Assembly (NCBI RefSeq): GCF_032854445.1
Contig: NC_088300.1
Location: 64,890,984 to 64,950,983 of the forward strand
Reading direction: 5' to 3'
DNA from: Liolophura sinensis
Lineage: Eukaryota > Mollusca > Polyplacophora > Chitonida > Chitonidae
DNA: 60,000 bases
Shown piece after piece: positions 58,934-60,000 of this stretch (position 1 is the stretch's first letter; each line of letters starts with the position of its first letter). The notes under the pieces are model-generated. The model was not told the DNA's origin, ran no database searches, and worked only from the letters and a program-made list of their open reading frames with translations. Position numbers and translations under genes: made by a program.

Positions 58934-59226
58934 ATGGTGTACCTAAGACTTTAAAAGAGGTTGTTGCAGCTTCCTCTCGTGGGGCTCAGCATTAAGAGGA
59001 TAGTGGCAGCGACTGGTCGACATGTTTAAGTATAATAGGTCAGGTGAGAGGGCTTGCTTGCCTATGGCAAGTCGTCTCGGTGAGCAGCACCAGATAAAAG
59101 AGGGGTGGAAATCCGCCCTGCATTAATGGTGGTATATTGCATCACACGCTCAAAGGGTTCCTCGTCGTTGTAAGATGGAAAATGGTTAAGTAAGACGTTA
59201 ACCCATGAGCACTCACTCACTCACTC
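58934..59226 (+). mobile_element. SINE family B, 5'-truncated copy
   Basis: It starts at CCTAAGACTTTAAAAGAGG, without the tRNA-like head, and runs through CAGCACCAGATAAAAGAGG to a CACTCACTCACTCACT tail. The body is more diverged than in the copies at 11793 and 22473. Confidence 0.75.
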
Positions 59227-59329
59227 TAAACATGGTGTGCATACCAACGTTCACTCTGTGTGCACAACATTAAGACATTACCTGCTCAGTATGAATTTAA
59301 ACGTCCTGTCAACTTAGGCTGCCATTTGA

Positions 59330-59465
59330 ACCGAAGCCATTAACGGTGAGCTGTCGGGATTCTCATAATCCTTATTGAAGTCGCTGGTATGACCCGACTT
59401 GGGCTGAATCCCAAATCTCCCGACTTCGACGCGGACGCTCTAAACGTTTGGCCACCAAAGCGGTA
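59330..59465 (-). mobile_element. tRNA-headed SINE fragment
   Basis: Read on the minus strand it begins CCGCTTTGGTGGCCAAACGT, then GTCGAAGTCGGGAGATTTGG, resembling the head of the copy at 10621. The body downstream has no clear match to the other copies. Confidence 0.55.
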
Positions 59466-59701
59466 TATAAAGCCTTTTTATTCATATACATGTATCATAA
59501 GCACGTTGATTAATTTACATACTTCAGTAATTTAATCATTATTATTTAAACCCGGACATGAGTAATTGGTAAATCATTATACTAGACATCTATATGAGAC
59601 GAAATAAACCAGTTATCATACTGTTGTCGCCGTTTTGAGTGTCATCAATTTACCACACTGCTTTCACAGGATTTGACAATCGTCTTGTTTATTTTCCTTT
59701 T

Positions 59702-60000
59702 TCAACGGAATGCACTCTTCGGCCTAGTTGGCGAAGTAGATGAAAGTTCTCTAGAAGTCTTCCTGGAGGATGGAGACATGTCAGTTTTACCATAATCTAC
59801 CCAGGCTTCTCGTCGTCCAACTGGGCTAGATTCGCGGCCCATCGGGGAACTAGCCGCAGAATTTTTCCGTCTTTGGAATCTGGTCAGATTTGGCAGTGCT
59901 GGTGAACTAGATTCTCCTTTTCCATCTGCCGATGCCACACTTTTGAACTTCAGCACTAGGCCAACACTTTTCCACTTGGTTTTAGCGGCAGATAAGGTTT
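59702..60000 (-). CDS. Terminal coding segment of an unidentified gene (partial)
   Basis: An open frame enters from the right edge and ends at a TGA at 59704-59702. It encodes TLSAAKTKWKSVGLVLKFKS followed by about 79 residues rich in Ser, Arg, Lys and Pro, ending in SPTRPKSAFR. The first part is basic and could be an amphipathic helix; the rest looks disordered, with SP-type phosphorylation-like sites (ASSPMGRESSPVGRREAW). No in-frame start is required because the frame is open to the edge. The protein family was not recognised. The lack of stops, biased composition and clean terminal stop support coding, but modestly. Confidence 0.55.
   Translation of the reverse strand, partial: TLSAAKTKWKSVGLVLKFKSVASADGKGESSSPALPNLTRFQRRKNSAASSPMGRESSPVGRREAWVDYGKTDMSPSSRKTSRELSSTSPTRPKSAFR

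Overview
The window is animal nuclear DNA. Its genes have short GT-AG exons separated by introns, and the intergenic DNA is AT-rich and full of tRNA-headed SINEs, MITE-like inverted-repeat elements and minisatellites. The repeat types (SINEs ending in AAATAAA or CACT runs, many TACATGTA motifs) and the lack of vertebrate elements suggest a lophotrochozoan, most likely a mollusc or possibly a brachiopod. The species is an inference. No bacterial, viral or CRISPR content was seen.

Layout. (1) Positions 1-27048, plus strand: the last 35 exons of ZFYVE26 (spastizin), about 2169 residues with the FYVE finger near residues 1395-1450 of the visible part; the N-terminal exons lie upstream. (2) 27049-34397: the ZFYVE26 3' UTR, two tandem-repeat arrays, and gene-poor DNA where the 3' ends of ZFYVE26 and GTPBP2 converge. 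(3) 45160-34398, minus strand: a complete 12-exon GTPBP2, a translational-GTPase-like protein of 557 residues, with three tandem-repeat arrays in its introns. (4) 45161-49504: the GTPBP2 upstream region and SINE copies. (5) 52198-49505, minus strand: a complete three-exon BTB-BACK-Kelch gene of 666 residues with a very acidic, tyrosine-rich tail. (6) 52199-59701: repeats and possible 5' non-coding exons of the Kelch gene. (7) 60000-59702, minus strand: the terminal coding segment of an unidentified gene.

The three identified genes are not an operon or an obvious pathway. ZFYVE26 acts in PI3P-dependent endolysosomal and autophagic trafficking, GTPBP2 in ribosome rescue and translation quality control, and the BTB-Kelch protein probably in Cullin-3 ubiquitination. 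All exon junctions of the three gene models were checked by hand for GT/AG sites and phase continuity.

The most unusual feature is that ZFYVE26 carries three independent tandem expansions, each seeded at the 3' end of one of its own exons. The 3' part of exon 23 plus its splice donor is repeated about 15 more times (about 102-bp unit). The 3' end of exon 29 plus its donor is repeated about 8 more times (61-bp unit). The end of the terminal exon is repeated into the 3' UTR. This puts long runs of decoy splice donors directly behind the two authentic donors.
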